DNA of 64,000 bases from Legionella feeleii (lineage in GTDB: Bacteria; Pseudomonadota; Gammaproteobacteria; Legionellales; Legionellaceae). The position numbers and the translations under genes were made by a program. Positions 1-10,444 of the stretch are shown here, one piece after another. The first letter of the stretch is position 1. Each line of letters starts with the position of its first letter. The notes below the pieces were generated by a model. It saw only the letters and a list, made by a program, of their open reading frames with translations. It was not told the DNA's origin and ran no database searches. The DNA lies in contig NZ_LNYB01000085.1 of assembly GCF_001467625.1 (NCBI RefSeq), positions 331 through 64,330 of the forward strand, read 5' to 3'.

Positions 1-114
1 CCAAAGAAGTAGCTCGTGTGAATTGCGCACGAGAAATTGGATGAAACCGTGCTGTTTCATCCGGCTGGCTGGAGTCTCAGTTGGCTTGACTAAAGCACAT
101 GGCGTAAATAGTAT
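1..114. other. Leader region before the tRNA cluster, two hairpins
   Basis: No gene is visible. Two inverted repeats occur: 13-20 with 26-33 (8 bp including one G-T pair) and a perfect 9-bp stem, 39-47 with 54-62, around a 6-nt loop. Neither is followed by a T-run, so they are not classic terminators. They may belong to the 3' end of an upstream transcript or to the tRNA operon leader. Confidence 0.4.
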
Positions 115-190
<76 letters not shown>

Positions 191-264
191 TCTAGATGCT
201 AGCCCTCGTGTACTACAAGGCTATTGACTTTAATCATATCATGAAAGAAAATGGCGTTCTTTTT

Positions 265-350
<86 letters not shown>

Positions 351-375
351 TATGAACAAAAGATGTGGTTGACAA

Positions 376-449
376 GCGGGTGTAGTTCAATGGTAGAACT
401 TCAGCCTTCCAAGCTGATAGCGTGGGTTCGATTCCCATCACCCGCTCCA
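376..449 (+). tRNA. tRNA-Gly (anticodon TCC)
   Basis: A 74-nt tRNA with acceptor stem GCGGGTG, an anticodon loop CTTCCAA (anticodon TCC, reading GGA), a TTCGATT T-loop and encoded CCA. It is third in the cluster. Confidence 0.97.
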
Positions 450-488
450 AGTTTGTTAAGCGGCAGACTGCGAAGTCTGTAATTTAAT

Positions 489-564
<76 letters not shown>

Positions 565-599
565 TACAGTTATAAACTTTTGAATGGGGAGATTTTCCG

Positions 600-1790
600 A
601 TGGCGAAGGAAAAATTTGAGCGTAAGAAGCCACACGTTAACGTTGGCACGATTGGTCACGTAGATCATGGTAAGACGACATTAACGGCGGCAATTACCAC
701 GATTATGGCAAAGAAATATGGTGGTACAGCGAAAGCGTACGATCAGATTGATGCGGCGCCAGAAGAGCGGGAGCGCGGAATTACGATATCAACAGCACAC
801 GTTGAGTACGAATCAGCAAACCGCCATTACGCTCACGTAGATTGCCCAGGTCATGCTGACTATGTTAAGAACATGATTACCGGAGCGGCTCAGATGGACG
901 GAGCGATTCTGGTGGTATCAGCAGCAGATGGCCCAATGCCTCAGACAAGGGAACACATTCTGTTGTCACGTCAGGTTGGCGTGCCGTACATTGTAGTGTT
1001 TTTGAACAAGGCGGACATGGTTGATGATGCGGAGCTTCTCGAGCTGGTAGAGATGGAAGTACGCGATCTGTTGAGCAGCTATGAATTCCCTGGTGATGAT
1101 ATTCCAATTGTAGTTGGTTCTGCATTGAAAGCGTTGGAAGGCGACACGAGTGATATCGGTGTTCCAGCGATTGAGAAGCTTGTAGAGACAATGGATTCTT
1201 ATATTCCAGAACCAGTACGAAACATTGACAAGAGCTTCTTGTTACCAATCGAAGACGTATTCTCAATATCTGGGCGTGGAACAGTAGTCACAGGCCGTAT
1301 CGAGAGTGGTATCGTTAAAGTTGGTGAAGAAGTTGAGATTGTAGGAATACGAGATACCCAGAAGACGACCTGCACAGGGGTTGAGATGTTCCGCAAACTT
1401 CTTGATGAAGGGCGCGCTGGGGATAACGTTGGTGTACTGTTACGCGGCACGAAGCGTGATGAAGTTGAGCGAGGTCAAGTATTGGCGAAGCCAGGAACAA
1501 TCAAGCCACATACAAAATTTGAAGCAGAAGTCTATGTGTTATCAAAAGATGAAGGTGGTCGTCATACACCATTCTTCAACGGCTACCGTCCACAGTTCTA
1601 TTTCAGAACGACAGACGTGACCGGATCTTGCGATTTACCAGCAGGTGTAGAAATGGTAATGCCAGGTGACAACGTACAAATGATTGTTAACCTGCATTCG
1701 CCAATTGCTATGGACGAAGGGTTGCGTTTCGCAATTCGTGAAGGTGGCCGCACAGTTGGTGCCGGTGTAGTCGCTAAAATCATTGAGTAA
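600..1790 (+). CDS. tuf: Elongation factor Tu
   Basis: EF-Tu carries aminoacyl-tRNA to the ribosomal A site in a GTP-dependent way. The protein is 396 aa, the usual bacterial length. G-domain motifs are clear: G1 GHVDHGKT near residues 19-26, the G2 region around RGITI, G3 DCPGH, G4 NKAD and G5 SALK; the two beta-barrel domains follow. The start is set by a GGGGAG Shine-Dalgarno at 586-591, 8 nt before ATG. The gene sits between a Thr-Tyr-Gly-Thr tRNA cluster (the usual tufB setting) and rpsJ, which begins 5 nt after its stop (the usual tufA setting after fusA). This hybrid context is odd and is discussed as a finding. Confidence 0.99.
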   Translation: MAKEKFERKKPHVNVGTIGHVDHGKTTLTAAITTIMAKKYGGTAKAYDQIDAAPEERERGITISTAHVEYESANRHYAHVDCPGHADYVKNMITGAAQMDGAILVVSAADGPMPQTREHILLSRQVGVPYIVVFLNKADMVDDAELLELVEMEVRDLLSSYEFPGDDIPIVVGSALKALEGDTSDIGVPAIEKLVETMDSYIPEPVRNIDKSFLLPIEDVFSISGRGTVVTGRIESGIVKVGEEVEIVGIRDTQKTTCTGVEMFRKLLDEGRAGDNVGVLLRGTKRDEVERGQVLAKPGTIKPHTKFEAEVYVLSKDEGGRHTPFFNGYRPQFYFRTTDVTGSCDLPAGVEMVMPGDNVQMIVNLHSPIAMDEGLRFAIREGGRTVGAGVVAKIIE

Positions 1791-1795
1791 GAATA

Positions 1796-2116
1796 ATGAG
1801 TAACAATCAAAATATTAAAATACGTCTAAAATCTTTTGATCATCGGCTGATTGATTTATCAACTCGCGAAATCGTCGAGACAGCAAAACGTACAGGGGCA
1901 CAAATTCGTGGCCCTATACCTCTGCCGATTAAGAAAGAGAAATTTACGGTATTGATCTCTCCGCACGTTAATAAAGACGCGCGCGATCAATATGAATTAC
2001 GCACTCATAAACGCCTGGTTGTCATCGTACATCCTACTGAAAAAACAGTAGATGCACTGATGAAGTTGGATTTGGCTGCAGGGGTTGATGTGCAGATTAG
2101 CCTTGATGACGAATAG
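1796..2116 (+). CDS. rpsJ: 30S ribosomal protein S10
   Basis: S10 is part of the 30S head and also acts as NusE in antitermination. At 106 aa it is close to family length and starts with the usual [17 protein letters not shown] N-terminus, ending in the VDVQISL strand. It starts only 5 nt after the tuf stop. There is therefore no room here for the long untranslated S10 leader on which L4 acts in E. coli; the operon must be controlled differently or from upstream of tuf. Confidence 0.98.
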   Translation: MSNNQNIKIRLKSFDHRLIDLSTREIVETAKRTGAQIRGPIPLPIKKEKFTVLISPHVNKDARDQYELRTHKRLVVIVHPTEKTVDALMKLDLAAGVDVQISLDDE

Positions 2117-2150
2117 TCCTAACAGGCAAGGTTATTAATGAGGTGTTAGA

Positions 2151-2801
2151 ATGACGATTGGGTTATTAGGCCGTAAAATCGGTATGACACGGGTCTTCAC
2201 AGAGGAAGGCGTTTCAATTCCTGTCTCTGTTGTTGAGGTTGTACCTAACCGTGTGTCACAGATTAAAACCATCGAAAAAGATGGTTATACAGCTGTTCAG
2301 ATAGCAGGTGGCGAGAAAAAGGCAAGCCATGTCAATAAGCCTTTAACAGGCCATTTTGCCAAGGCTGGAATTGATGCTGGCGATATGCTTTGTGAATTTC
2401 GTGTAGATGCAATTGATACTTTTACTGCGGGTCAAGTGATATCAGTAAACGAGATTTTCAATGCAGGACAACTGGTTGATGTATCAGCTCTTTCTAAAGG
2501 GAAAGGCTTTGCTGGTACTGTCAAGCGCTACAACTTTCGTACTCAGGATGCAACGCATGGTAACTCAAGATCACACCGTGTAGTTGGATCTATTGGTCAA
2601 AACCAAACTCCAGGCCGTGTATTTAAAGGCAAGAAAATGGCTGGCCATATGGGTAATGCAAGATGTACAACGCAAAGCCTTGAAGTGGTTCGCGTTGATC
2701 AAGAGCGTAATTTACTTTTAATTAAAGGCGCTATACCAGGCTGTCCGGGTGCAAGAGTTGAAGTAAGGCCCGCTGTTAAGAAGAATGTAAGGGGCAAATA
2801 A
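2151..2801 (+). CDS. rplC: 50S ribosomal protein L3
   Basis: L3 is an early 23S assembly protein whose loop reaches the peptidyl-transferase centre. The 216-aa product has the canonical [13 protein letters not shown] start and the central [20 protein letters not shown] loop, containing the glutamine that PrmB methylates in E. coli. A GAGGTG Shine-Dalgarno lies about 7 nt before ATG. Its stop overlaps the rplD start by one base, which points to translational coupling. Confidence 0.98.
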   Translation: MTIGLLGRKIGMTRVFTEEGVSIPVSVVEVVPNRVSQIKTIEKDGYTAVQIAGGEKKASHVNKPLTGHFAKAGIDAGDMLCEFRVDAIDTFTAGQVISVNEIFNAGQLVDVSALSKGKGFAGTVKRYNFRTQDATHGNSRSHRVVGSIGQNQTPGRVFKGKKMAGHMGNARCTTQSLEVVRVDQERNLLLIKGAIPGCPGARVEVRPAVKKNVRGK

Positions 2802-3406
2802 TGGAACTGAAAACAAAAGATACCAACAGCCAATTAAAGGTGAATGAAGAAGTATTTGGATACAACTACAACGAAGGTCTAATACACCAAGCTGTTGTTA
2901 CGTTCATGAATAACGCTCGTAGTGGTAATAGTGCACAAAAGACTCGCTCCGAAGTGAGTGGTGGTGGCAAGAAACCTTGGCGCCAAAAGGGCACTGGCAG
3001 AGCACGGGCTGGGACTATTCGTAGCCCAATCTGGCGCTCTGGTGGGGTAACCTTTGCCTCTAAAAAGAGAGATTATAGTCAAAAACTTAATAAAAAAATG
3101 TACAAACGCGCATTGCGTAGTATAATCTCCGAGCTTCATCGTGCTGGAAATCTGGTGGTGGTAAGTGATTTTCAATGTCAATCACATAAAACCAAAGATT
3201 TCATTAGTAAAATGAATGAATTAGAGTTGCCAAATGCGTTGATCGTTATGAATGAAGTAGGTGAGAATGAATACCTGGCTTCTCGTAATTTGATTCAATA
3301 TGACATTTGTGATGTGAGTTCTTTAGATCCTGTCAGTCTGTTGCGCTTTGAAAAAGTGTTAATGACCAAAGATGCCATTAAAAGTTTAGAGGAGCAGTTA
3401 CAATGA
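2801..3406 (+). CDS. rplD: 50S ribosomal protein L4
   Basis: L4 lines the exit tunnel and in enterobacteria is the S10-operon autoregulator. The protein is 201 aa, with the typical tunnel-loop block [19 protein letters not shown] in the first half and an ordinary C-terminal domain. It overlaps rplC by one base and rplW by 4 nt. Confidence 0.98.
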   Translation: MELKTKDTNSQLKVNEEVFGYNYNEGLIHQAVVTFMNNARSGNSAQKTRSEVSGGGKKPWRQKGTGRARAGTIRSPIWRSGGVTFASKKRDYSQKLNKKMYKRALRSIISELHRAGNLVVVSDFQCQSHKTKDFISKMNELELPNALIVMNEVGENEYLASRNLIQYDICDVSSLDPVSLLRFEKVLMTKDAIKSLEEQLQ

Positions 3407-3699
3407 ATGCTGAACGTTTGTTAATGATTCTTCGAGAACCGCATACCTCTGAAAAAACGACAGTGATGGCTGACAAGTTTAAGCAATTCACTTTTAAAGT
3501 GTTGAAAACAGCTACGAAGCAAGAGATTAAGCAAGCTGTTGAGCACATGTTTAATGTCAAGGTCAAGAATGTGTCAATTATAAATGTGAAGGGTAAGACA
3601 AAACGTTTTAAACAATTGAATGGTAAGCGTAGCGATTGGAAAAAAGCGTTTGTTTCTTTACACGATAATTATGACATCGACTTTAGCGTGACAGAATAA
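3403..3699 (+). CDS. rplW: 50S ribosomal protein L23
   Basis: L23 lies at the tunnel exit and is the docking site for trigger factor and SRP. It is 98 aa, with the REPHTSEKT start and the NVKVKNV...VKGKTKRF block typical of the family. Its ATG overlaps the rplD stop, so the two are probably translationally coupled. Confidence 0.97.
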   Translation: MNAERLLMILREPHTSEKTTVMADKFKQFTFKVLKTATKQEIKQAVEHMFNVKVKNVSIINVKGKTKRFKQLNGKRSDWKKAFVSLHDNYDIDFSVTE

Positions 3700-3710
3700 G
3701 GCAGATTAAG

Positions 3711-4538
3711 ATGGCATTATTAAAATCTAAACCCACATCACCAGGTAAGCGTGGTGAAATTCGAGTTGTCCATCAGAATATTCACAAAGGACAGCCACAC
3801 GCTGCCTTGGTTGAAAAATTAAATAAGACAGGTGGACGTAATAACCAGGGGCGAATAACAGTACGTCACATTGGTGGCGGCGTTCGCGCTAAGTATCGTT
3901 TGATTGACTTCAAAAGAGACAAAGACGGTATAGAAGCTAAAGTTGAGCGAATTGAATACGATCCCAATCGTTCTGCACTTATCGCTTTAGTCGTTTACAA
4001 AGATGGTGAACGACGATACATTATTGCACCTTCTAGTTTGAAAGCTGGTGACACTATTATAAGTGGTGAAGATTCAGCAATTAGCAATGGCAATTGTTTG
4101 CCATTGAGAAATATTCCAGTTGGTACAACAATTCACTGCGTAGAGCTCAAGCCTGGCAAAGGTGCGCAGATGTTACGAAGTGCTGGTTGCAGTGGGCAAA
4201 TCGTTGCTAAAGAGGGTGTTTATGCCACACTGAAACTGCGATCTGGTGAAATGCGTAAAGTATTAGCTACTTGCCGTGCTGTTATTGGTGAAGTTAGTAA
4301 TAGTGAGCATAGCTTGCGTGCACTAGGTAAAGCTGGTGCGAAACGCTGGCGTGGAATTCGGCCAACTGTGCGTGGTGTTGCAATGAACCCTGTCGACCAT
4401 CCACATGGTGGTGGTGAGGGACGTACTTCAGGTGGTCGTCATCCTGTCACACCATGGGGTGTACCAACAAAAGGGTACAAAACTAGAAGTAATAAGCGTA
4501 CTGACCGGTTTATCGTCAGAAGACGTAAGAAGAAATAA
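3711..4538 (+). CDS. rplB: 50S ribosomal protein L2
   Basis: L2 is needed for subunit joining and peptidyl transfer. The protein is 275 aa. It carries [16 protein letters not shown] near the N-terminus and the highly conserved [14 protein letters not shown] motif with the key histidine in the C-terminal third, then a basic RRRKKK tail. It is the fifth gene of the S10 unit. Confidence 0.99.
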   Translation: MALLKSKPTSPGKRGEIRVVHQNIHKGQPHAALVEKLNKTGGRNNQGRITVRHIGGGVRAKYRLIDFKRDKDGIEAKVERIEYDPNRSALIALVVYKDGERRYIIAPSSLKAGDTIISGEDSAISNGNCLPLRNIPVGTTIHCVELKPGKGAQMLRSAGCSGQIVAKEGVYATLKLRSGEMRKVLATCRAVIGEVSNSEHSLRALGKAGAKRWRGIRPTVRGVAMNPVDHPHGGGEGRTSGGRHPVTPWGVPTKGYKTRSNKRTDRFIVRRRKKK

Positions 4539-4558
4539 TTAGCTAAGAGGATATCAAG

Positions 4559-4837
4559 GTGGCACGTTCTATTAGAAAGGGTCCTTTTATCGATCATCAC
4601 TTGATGAGTAAAGTTGAAGCGGCGATCGAATCGAAGTCCAAAAAACCAATTAAAACTTGGTCCAGACGCTCAACAATTGTACCTGAGATGATTGATCTCA
4701 CAATTGCAGTACACAATGGCAAAGATCATGTGCCGGTATATATTACTGATAACATGGTAGGCCATAAATTAGGTGAGTTTGCCATGACTCGTACATTCAA
4801 AGGCCATTCTGGTGACAGAAAAGCCAAAGGTAAGTAA
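4559..4837 (+). CDS. rpsS: 30S ribosomal protein S19
   Basis: S19 is in the 30S head next to S13. It is 92 aa with the usual [14 protein letters not shown] start and [15 protein letters not shown] block. It starts with GTG, preceded by an AAGAGGA Shine-Dalgarno; no better ATG exists. Confidence 0.98.
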   Translation: MARSIRKGPFIDHHLMSKVEAAIESKSKKPIKTWSRRSTIVPEMIDLTIAVHNGKDHVPVYITDNMVGHKLGEFAMTRTFKGHSGDRKAKGK

Positions 4838-4843
4838 GAGGCA

Positions 4844-5182
4844 ATGATGGAAGTAACAGCAAAGTTAAGAAATGCACCGCTTTCTGCCCAAAAAGGCAGA
4901 TTGATTGCAGATATGATTCGTAAGATGGACGTTTCTCGCGCAATTGATGTCCTGAAGTTTACCCCTAAAAAAGGTGCACAATTGATGTTGAAATTGTTGG
5001 AGTCTGCCATTGCTAATGCAGAAAACAACAACGGCGCAGATATTGACGAATTAAAAGTAGGTGTGGTTTTTGTAGATGAGGCAGCAACTTTAAAGAGAAT
5101 TAGTCCTCGAGCTAAAGGTCGTGCTAATCGTATTTGCAAACGAACCTGCCACATCACAATTAAAGTGTCTGACGAGGAATAG
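4844..5182 (+). CDS. rplV: 50S ribosomal protein L22
   Basis: L22 lines the exit tunnel and its beta-hairpin is the site of macrolide-resistance changes. The product is 112 aa. The C-terminal hairpin is recognisable in [22 protein letters not shown]. Two adjacent ATGs (4844 and 4847) could serve as start; the one-residue difference cannot be resolved from sequence. Confidence 0.97.
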   Translation: MMEVTAKLRNAPLSAQKGRLIADMIRKMDVSRAIDVLKFTPKKGAQLMLKLLESAIANAENNNGADIDELKVGVVFVDEAATLKRISPRAKGRANRICKRTCHITIKVSDEE

Positions 5183-5184
5183 CA

Positions 5185-5841
5185 ATGGGACAGAAAGTAA
5201 ACCCTATAGGTATACGCTTAGGTATAATTCGAGATTGGAATTCCAAATGGTTTGCAAGTAAAAACTATGCACAACTGCTGAATCAAGATATCAATCTACG
5301 CAAAGACCTGAAGAAAGAACTTATGGCGGCTGCGGTAAGTAGTATCCGTATTGAGCGTCCGGCGAATAATGCAGTGGTTACAATTCATACTGCCCGACCT
5401 GGCGTTATTATCGGTAAGAAAGGTGGCGGAATCGAAGCTTTGAGGGCTAAAATTGCGACGAAGCTTGGTGTTCCAGTTCATCTGAATATAGAGGAAGTAC
5501 GTAAGCCTGAGTTAGATTCAACTCTTGTTGCTGAAGGTATTGCCCAGCAATTAGAGCAGCGAGTCATGTTTAGACGCGCGATGAAGAGAGCTGTAACTTC
5601 CGCAATGAAAGCTGGTGCCAAAGGAATCAAGATTTGTGTTAGTGGACGACTTGGTGGCGCTGAGATTGCACGTAGCGAATGGTACCGCGAAGGACGAGTT
5701 CCTCTACATACATTCCGTGCTGATGTTGATTATGGTACTGCTGAAGCAAAGACAACCTATGGAATCATAGGCGTAAAGGTCTGGATCTTCAAAGGAGAAA
5801 TACTTCCACAGAAGAAGCGCAACGCTGAAAGCGGTAAGTGA
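5185..5841 (+). CDS. rpsC: 30S ribosomal protein S3
   Basis: S3 is at the mRNA entry channel and contributes to the ribosomal helicase. The protein is 218 aa with [14 protein letters not shown] at the start, a type II KH domain with the IIGKKGG loop, and the conserved [19 protein letters not shown] block. It begins 2 nt after the rplV stop. Confidence 0.98.
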   Translation: MGQKVNPIGIRLGIIRDWNSKWFASKNYAQLLNQDINLRKDLKKELMAAAVSSIRIERPANNAVVTIHTARPGVIIGKKGGGIEALRAKIATKLGVPVHLNIEEVRKPELDSTLVAEGIAQQLEQRVMFRRAMKRAVTSAMKAGAKGIKICVSGRLGGAEIARSEWYREGRVPLHTFRADVDYGTAEAKTTYGIIGVKVWIFKGEILPQKKRNAESGK

Positions 5842-5857
5842 GTGAGGAATAACAATC

Positions 5858-6271
5858 ATGTTACAGCCAAAACGTACGAAATATCGTAAACAAATGAAAG
5901 GGCGAAACAGAGGTTTGGCCCAAAGAGGTAGCACAGTCAGCTTTGGTGAGTTTGGTCTTAAAGCGCTGGAGAGAGGTCGTTTGACTGCACGTCAAATCGA
6001 GGCCGCTCGACGGGCAATGACAAGGCACATTAAGCGTGGTGGAAAGATCTGGATCAGAGTATTTCCTGATAAGCCAATTACCCAAAAGCCTCTTGAAGTT
6101 CGACAAGGTAAGGGTAAAGGTAGCGTTGAATATTGGGTGGCACAAATCCAGCCTGGTAAAGTGCTATTTGAAATGGAAGGTGTAAGCAAAGAATTAGCAA
6201 TGGAAGCTTTTGATCTTGCTAAAGCAAAACTACCTTTCAAGGTTATATTTGAAGAGCGCAAGGTGATGTAA
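5858..6271 (+). CDS. rplP: 50S ribosomal protein L16
   Basis: L16 organises the A-site tRNA region of 23S rRNA. It is 137 aa with [16 protein letters not shown] at the start and [22 protein letters not shown] in the middle; the arginine in the VRQG segment corresponds to the one hydroxylated by RoxA/YcfD in E. coli. Its TAA overlaps the rpmC ATG by one base. Confidence 0.98.
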   Translation: MLQPKRTKYRKQMKGRNRGLAQRGSTVSFGEFGLKALERGRLTARQIEAARRAMTRHIKRGGKIWIRVFPDKPITQKPLEVRQGKGKGSVEYWVAQIQPGKVLFEMEGVSKELAMEAFDLAKAKLPFKVIFEERKVM

Positions 6272-6480
6272 TGAAAGATATTAAAGAGTTAAGAAATTTA
6301 ACCCCTGATGAATTGCAAGCCGAGCTCCTCTCATTACGTAAAGAGCAGTTTAATTTACGCATGAAAAAAGCTAGCGGCTCTCTAGATAAGACTCATCATA
6401 TCACGAAGGTCCGAAAAGCTGTTGCTAGAGTTAAAACAATTATGACTGAAAAGGCGGGAAAGAGTCATGTCGACGAATAG
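6271..6480 (+). CDS. rpmC: 50S ribosomal protein L29
   Basis: L29 is a small helical-hairpin protein near the tunnel exit. It is 69 aa, with the family signature [13 protein letters not shown] followed by [11 protein letters not shown]. It is overlapped for 14 nt by rpsQ in another frame, a common arrangement for this pair. Confidence 0.96.
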   Translation: MKDIKELRNLTPDELQAELLSLRKEQFNLRMKKASGSLDKTHHITKVRKAVARVKTIMTEKAGKSHVDE

Positions 6481-6721
6481 TGAAACAAATGGCAGAACAA
6501 TTGTAGGAAAGGTTGTTAGCGACAAGATGCAAAAAACCATCGTTGTAATGGTTGAGCGTACAGTTAAACATCCTAAATACGGTAAAATCATGAAGCGTAG
6601 AACTAAACTCCATGCGCATGATGAAGGCCAGATTGGTAAAATTGGGAATACTGTTAGAATACGCGAATCTCGACCACTCTCTAAGATGAAAAGTTGGGTG
6701 CTTGTTGAAGTAATTTCCTGA
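6467..6721 (+). CDS. rpsQ: 30S ribosomal protein S17
   Basis: S17 is a primary 16S rRNA-binding OB-fold protein. It is 84 aa with [19 protein letters not shown] at the start and [15 protein letters not shown] at the end. It is the last gene of the S10 part; an 83-nt gap follows before rplN. Confidence 0.97.
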   Translation: MSTNSETNGRTIVGKVVSDKMQKTIVVMVERTVKHPKYGKIMKRRTKLHAHDEGQIGKIGNTVRIRESRPLSKMKSWVLVEVIS

Positions 6722-6751
6722 TCTTCATGATTTACTTTTAAAATACCAAGA

Positions 6752-6777
6752 GGGCTGATATAATCAGCAGCCTTTTT
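6752..6777 (+). promoter_or_regulatory. Hairpin with T-run and TATAAT in the rpsQ-rplN gap
   Basis: GCTGA (6754-6758) pairs with TCAGC (6764-6768) around a TATAA loop, and five T follow at 6773-6777, so it could be a weak attenuator between the S10 and spc sections. The same bases contain a perfect TATAAT (6759-6764), so it could equally be the -10 of an spc promoter. No convincing -35 is seen. The two readings cannot both be decided from sequence. Confidence 0.35.
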
Positions 6778-6804
6778 CTGGTTGGATTTGAGCTGGAGAA
6801 TAGA

Positions 6805-7170
6805 ATGATACAAATGCAGACAGTGCTCGATGTTGCAGATAACAGCGGCGCACGCAAAGTGATGTGTATCAAAGTGCTTGGCGGATCACACAGACGTTAT
6901 GCACGTGTTGGTGATGTCATTAAAGTAAGCATTAAAGATGCAATTCCACGTAGCAAGGTAAAAAAAGGCGCGGTAATGAAGGCTGTTGTTGTTAGAACCA
7001 GCCAGGGTGTGCGTCGTGATGATGGTTCACTTATACGTTTTGATGGTAATGCAGCAGTGCTTTTGAATAACCAAAATGAGCCTATAGGTACACGTATATT
7101 TGGTCCTGTAACTCGTGAGCTTAGAGAGCGGTTTATGAAAATCATTTCTCTAGCAGCTGAAGTATTGTGA
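6805..7170 (+). CDS. rplN: 50S ribosomal protein L14
   Basis: L14 forms an intersubunit bridge and is the contact of the silencing factor RsfS. The protein is 121 aa, with [19 protein letters not shown] at the start and the [18 protein letters not shown] end. It is the first gene of the spc section. Confidence 0.98.
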   Translation: MIQMQTVLDVADNSGARKVMCIKVLGGSHRRYARVGDVIKVSIKDAIPRSKVKKGAVMKAVVVRTSQGVRRDDGSLIRFDGNAAVLLNNQNEPIGTRIFGPVTRELRERFMKIISLAAEVL

Positions 7171-7183
7171 GAAGGATTAGTTT

Positions 7184-7510
7184 ATGAAGCGCATAAAATC
7201 AGGTGACACTGTTATTGTCATCGCAGGTAAGAGTAAAGGTCACATTGGCAAGGTGACCCGTGTGGTGGCTGACGGTGTTGTTGTTGAAGGTGCTAACCTT
7301 ATTAAGAAGCATGTAAAGCCAAATCCACAATTGGAACAACGTGGCGGAATAATTACTCGAGAAGCCCCCTTAGATGTTTCCAATGTTGCTATTTATAATC
7401 CGGTATCGAAGAAAGCGGATAAAGTCGGCTTCAAATTTCTTGAAAAAGACGGTAACAAGAAAAAAGTTAGATATTTTAAATCTAACAATGAAGTTATTGA
7501 CGCTGTCTAA
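7184..7510 (+). CDS. rplX: 50S ribosomal protein L24
   Basis: L24 is an assembly initiator of the 50S subunit with an N-terminal KOW motif ([19 protein letters not shown]). It is 108 aa, about normal. It is followed 13 nt later by rplE. Confidence 0.97.
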   Translation: MKRIKSGDTVIVIAGKSKGHIGKVTRVVADGVVVEGANLIKKHVKPNPQLEQRGGIITREAPLDVSNVAIYNPVSKKADKVGFKFLEKDGNKKKVRYFKSNNEVIDAV

Positions 7511-7523
7511 TTAGGTGACAAAA

Positions 7524-8084
7524 ATGGCTAGATTGAAAGATTTGTATGAAAAAGAAATAGTCGAAATGATGATGAAGAAGTTCGGCTATAAAAGTGTTAT
7601 GGAAGTGCCAAAGATTCTCAAGATTACTCTTAATATGGGTGTTGGCGAAGCTGTAGGCGATAAAAAAGTTATGAATCATGCTGTTGAAGATATGACTTTG
7701 ATATCTGGTCAGAAACCTGTTGTGACCAAAGCAAAAAAATCTATCGCAGGTTTTAAGATCCGTGAAGAGTGGCCTATTGGCTGTAAAGTAACTTTACGCC
7801 GTAGTCGCATGTATGAGTTTTTGGATAGATTGATTACAATCACATTGCCGCGCGTAAGAGATTTCCGTGGTTTGAATCCAAAATCTTTTGATGGTACTGG
7901 AAACTACAGCATGGGTATCCATGAGCAAATCGTATTTCCTGAAATTGATTTCGATAAGATCGATACTATTCGTGGTATGGATATCTGCATCACCACGAGT
8001 GCAAAAACTAATGAAGAAGCGAAGGCTTTGTTGGAAGCATTCAACCTGCCTTTGAAAGACAGAGATAAACACTTAAAAGGGTAA
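7524..8084 (+). CDS. rplE: 50S ribosomal protein L5
   Basis: L5 binds 5S rRNA and contacts P-site tRNA. From the chosen ATG it is 186 aa, with [13 protein letters not shown] at the start, [11 protein letters not shown] and the C-terminal [19 protein letters not shown]. An upstream in-frame GTG at 7515 is rejected because TAGGTG around it makes a better Shine-Dalgarno for ATG 7524. Confidence 0.97.
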   Translation: MARLKDLYEKEIVEMMMKKFGYKSVMEVPKILKITLNMGVGEAVGDKKVMNHAVEDMTLISGQKPVVTKAKKSIAGFKIREEWPIGCKVTLRRSRMYEFLDRLITITLPRVRDFRGLNPKSFDGTGNYSMGIHEQIVFPEIDFDKIDTIRGMDICITTSAKTNEEAKALLEAFNLPLKDRDKHLKG

Positions 8085-8088
8085 TGCC

Positions 8089-8391
8089 GTGGCTAAAAGA
8101 TCAATGCTTGAACGCGAAAAGAAGAAAGCAAAACTTGTCGCGAAACACAGAGCGAAAAGAACTGAGTTAAAGATTTTAATTAAATCGTCTCAGGATTTTG
8201 ACGAAATTATGGAAGCGCAAGCTAAACTTGCAAAACTTCCTTTAAATTCGAATCCTGTGCGACATAGTACGCGTTGCCAGCAGTGTGGTCGTCCACATGC
8301 CGTTTATCGCAAGTTTGGACTTTGCAGGATTTGCTTAAGACAACAACTGATGGCAGGTAATGTCACTGGTGGTCGCAAGTCCAGCTGGTAA
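8089..8391 (+). CDS. rpsN: 30S ribosomal protein S14, long form with zinc-ribbon cysteines
   Basis: S14 is in the 30S head. The protein is 100 aa, the length of the long (E. coli-type) form, which generally lacks zinc ligands. Here C63, C66, C79 and C82 form two CxxC pairs in CQQCGRPH and LCRICLRQQ, the arrangement of the zinc-binding C+ form. I recall Legionella S14 sharing this. It starts with GTG, 4 nt after rplE. Confidence 0.97.
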   Translation: MAKRSMLEREKKKAKLVAKHRAKRTELKILIKSSQDFDEIMEAQAKLAKLPLNSNPVRHSTRCQQCGRPHAVYRKFGLCRICLRQQLMAGNVTGGRKSSW

Positions 8392-8414
8392 ATTTTATTC
8401 TATGGAGAACAACT

Positions 8415-8810
8415 GTGAGTATGCATGATCCTGTAGCTGACATGTTGACTAGAATTCGTAATGGTCAACAAGCTAAACATCAGAGCGTTACCCTGAATTC
8501 ATCTAAATTGAAAGAAGAAATAGCTAGGGTGTTAAAAGAAGAAGGTTATATATTAGACTATAGTGTACAACCTCTTGAAAACAATCTTAAATCAATCACG
8601 TTGCAATTAAAGTACTATCACGGTAGGCCAGTAATTGTGCGTATTTTGCGTATTAGCCGCCCCGGTTTAAGAGTGTATAAATCTTCTAAAGATTTACCTT
8701 CAATCCCAGGTTTTGGTGTAGCAATTCTTTCCACCTCTCATGGTGTAATGACTCATGTTACAGCTAAAAAGAAAGGTGTTGGTGGTGAAGTTCTTTGTGA
8801 AGTGGCTTAA
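8415..8810 (+). CDS. rpsH: 30S ribosomal protein S8
   Basis: S8 is a primary 16S binder and in E. coli represses translation of the spc operon at rplE. It is 131 aa. The N-terminus [18 protein letters not shown] fits the GTG start at 8415, preceded by a TGGAG Shine-Dalgarno. The C-terminal STSHGVMTH block is typical. Confidence 0.97.
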   Translation: MSMHDPVADMLTRIRNGQQAKHQSVTLNSSKLKEEIARVLKEEGYILDYSVQPLENNLKSITLQLKYYHGRPVIVRILRISRPGLRVYKSSKDLPSIPGFGVAILSTSHGVMTHVTAKKKGVGGEVLCEVA

Positions 8811-8827
8811 TACTTGGGAGTAATAAT

Positions 8828-9370
8828 ATGTCAAGAGTCGCAAAAGCCCCCATTCAATTACCTGCTAATGTTGAACTCACAGTAGGGAAAGACACTTTAA
8901 CAATTAAAGGTCCTAAGGGTTCGCTGGTTCAACACTATAACAAGCATGTAGATGTTAGTAAGTGTAAAGAAGACAATAATAAAATATTGTTTAAACCTGC
9001 TTCAAATGATCCTAATGCGTGGGCTCATGCTGGAACAGTCCGTGCATTAGTTAAAAATATGGTTGATGGTGTTACTAAAGGTTACGAGATGACCTTGGAA
9101 CTGGTTGGTGTAGGCTATCGTGCACAAGCGAGCAGCAAAGCTTTAACTCTTTCTTTAGGGTTTTCTCATCCAGTTGAGTATGAGTTACCACAAGGAGTGA
9201 CTGTAGAAACACCAAACAATACTACGATAATCATTCGTGGTATTGATAAGCAATTGTTAGGTCAAGTTGCTTCTGAAATTCGTGCTTTCAGACCGCCTGA
9301 GCCCTATAAAGGTAAGGGAGTCAAGTACGCTGGCGAAGTTATTGTTCGTAAAGAAGCCAAGAAGAAATAA
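8828..9370 (+). CDS. rplF: 50S ribosomal protein L6
   Basis: L6 supports the sarcin-ricin loop region where elongation factors dock. The 180-aa product has two L6 repeats and ends in the conserved RPPEPYKGKGVKYAGE segment. Its ATG follows a TTGGGAG Shine-Dalgarno. Confidence 0.98.
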   Translation: MSRVAKAPIQLPANVELTVGKDTLTIKGPKGSLVQHYNKHVDVSKCKEDNNKILFKPASNDPNAWAHAGTVRALVKNMVDGVTKGYEMTLELVGVGYRAQASSKALTLSLGFSHPVEYELPQGVTVETPNNTTIIIRGIDKQLLGQVASEIRAFRPPEPYKGKGVKYAGEVIVRKEAKKK

Positions 9371-9380
9371 GGTATAAATC

Positions 9381-9737
9381 ATGAATAAACAGAAAGCCCG
9401 TACTCGACGTGGGTTAAAAGCGAAAGCAATCCTTCGCCATTCAAGCAGACCTCGATTGGTGGTGTATAGAAGTGGTGTTCATATCTACTCACAAATTGTT
9501 ACACGTGGTGAGAAAGGTGATGTTGTTCTTGTTTCTTCATCCACACTTGACAAAGAGTTGAAGGCCGCTCTTAAAGGCACAAAAGTTGAGCGAGCTCAAC
9601 AAGTTGGTAAGTTGCTTGGCCAACGCGCAAAAGCCAAGAAAATAATTGATGTTTCATTTGACCGTGCAGGTTATAAATATCATGGCCGAGTGAAAGCTCT
9701 GGCTGAAGGTGCGCGTGAAGCTGGGTTGAATTTTTAA
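9381..9737 (+). CDS. rplR: 50S ribosomal protein L18
   Basis: L18 mediates 5S rRNA attachment with L5 and L25. It is 118 aa with a basic N-terminal tail, RPRLVVYRSGVHIYSQI, and the C-terminal HGRVKALAEGAREAGL block. It lies 10 nt after rplF. Confidence 0.97.
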   Translation: MNKQKARTRRGLKAKAILRHSSRPRLVVYRSGVHIYSQIVTRGEKGDVVLVSSSTLDKELKAALKGTKVERAQQVGKLLGQRAKAKKIIDVSFDRAGYKYHGRVKALAEGAREAGLNF

Positions 9738-9746
9738 GGAACAGTT

Positions 9747-10259
9747 ATGGCACTTGATGAATCTCAAAAAACCGATGGATACCAAGAAAAATTAGTATCT
9801 GTAACACGTACAGCCAAGGTAGTCAAAGGTGGTCGTGTTTTTGGCTTTGCAGTATTGGTAGTTATTGGTGATGGAAAAGGCAAAGTAGGCTTTGGCCGTG
9901 GTAAGGCTAGAGAAGTACCTATCGCAATACAAAAGGCGATGGAACAAGCTAGAAAGAATATGACTTATATTCCTTTGGCTGGAAAAACTATCCATCACGA
10001 AATTACTTGGAACTATGGTGCTTCTAAAGTATTCATGAAGCCGGCAAGTGAAGGTACCGGGATTATTGCAGGTGGCGCAATGCGTGCGGTATTGGAAGTG
10101 CTTGGTGTACAAAATATTCTGGCAAAAAGTATAGGTTCAACTAATCCAAGTAACATTGTGCGGGCTACTATTGGCGCTCTTACTAATATTGGAACACCTG
10201 ATTATGTTGCTGCTAAACGCGGAAAAACAGTAGCAGAAATAATGGCGGAACAAGCATGA
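9747..10259 (+). CDS. rpsE: 30S ribosomal protein S5
   Basis: S5 is involved in translational accuracy and mRNA unwinding. It is 170 aa with a double-stranded RNA-binding-like N domain ([30 protein letters not shown]) split by a normal linker to a C domain with [20 protein letters not shown]. The stop overlaps rpmD by 4 nt. Confidence 0.98.
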   Translation: MALDESQKTDGYQEKLVSVTRTAKVVKGGRVFGFAVLVVIGDGKGKVGFGRGKAREVPIAIQKAMEQARKNMTYIPLAGKTIHHEITWNYGASKVFMKPASEGTGIIAGGAMRAVLEVLGVQNILAKSIGSTNPSNIVRATIGALTNIGTPDYVAAKRGKTVAEIMAEQA

Positions 10260-10444
10260 GTAAAAAGAAATTAAAAATTACTTTGGTAAAAAGTACTATT
10301 GGTCGAAAACCAAAGCATGTTCAAATTGCGAAGCAACTGGGTTTAGGTAAGTTGAATAGTTCAGTAATTCAAAGTGATAACCCCTGTATCCGTGGTTTGA
10401 TTAATTCAATTTATTACCTGGTACAAGTCGAGGAGTGTGCGTAA
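10256..10444 (+). CDS. rpmD: 50S ribosomal protein L30
   Basis: L30 is a small 50S protein. It is 62 aa with [24 protein letters not shown], a clear family pattern. It overlaps rpsE by 4 nt, and its TAA shares one base with the rplO start codon (TAATG). Confidence 0.96.
   Translation: MSKKKLKITLVKSTIGRKPKHVQIAKQLGLGKLNSSVIQSDNPCIRGLINSIYYLVQVEECA

Noticed and set aside
86..114. TTGACT - 17 bp - TAGTAT promoter pattern before the first tRNA
   Set aside because: The -10 would end directly at the first base of the mature tRNA, so transcription would begin inside the tRNA. The real promoter must lie further upstream.
877..1500. Minus-strand ORFs of 61-129 codons inside tuf
   Set aside because: They are shadows of the highly conserved tuf frame with no protein-like character.
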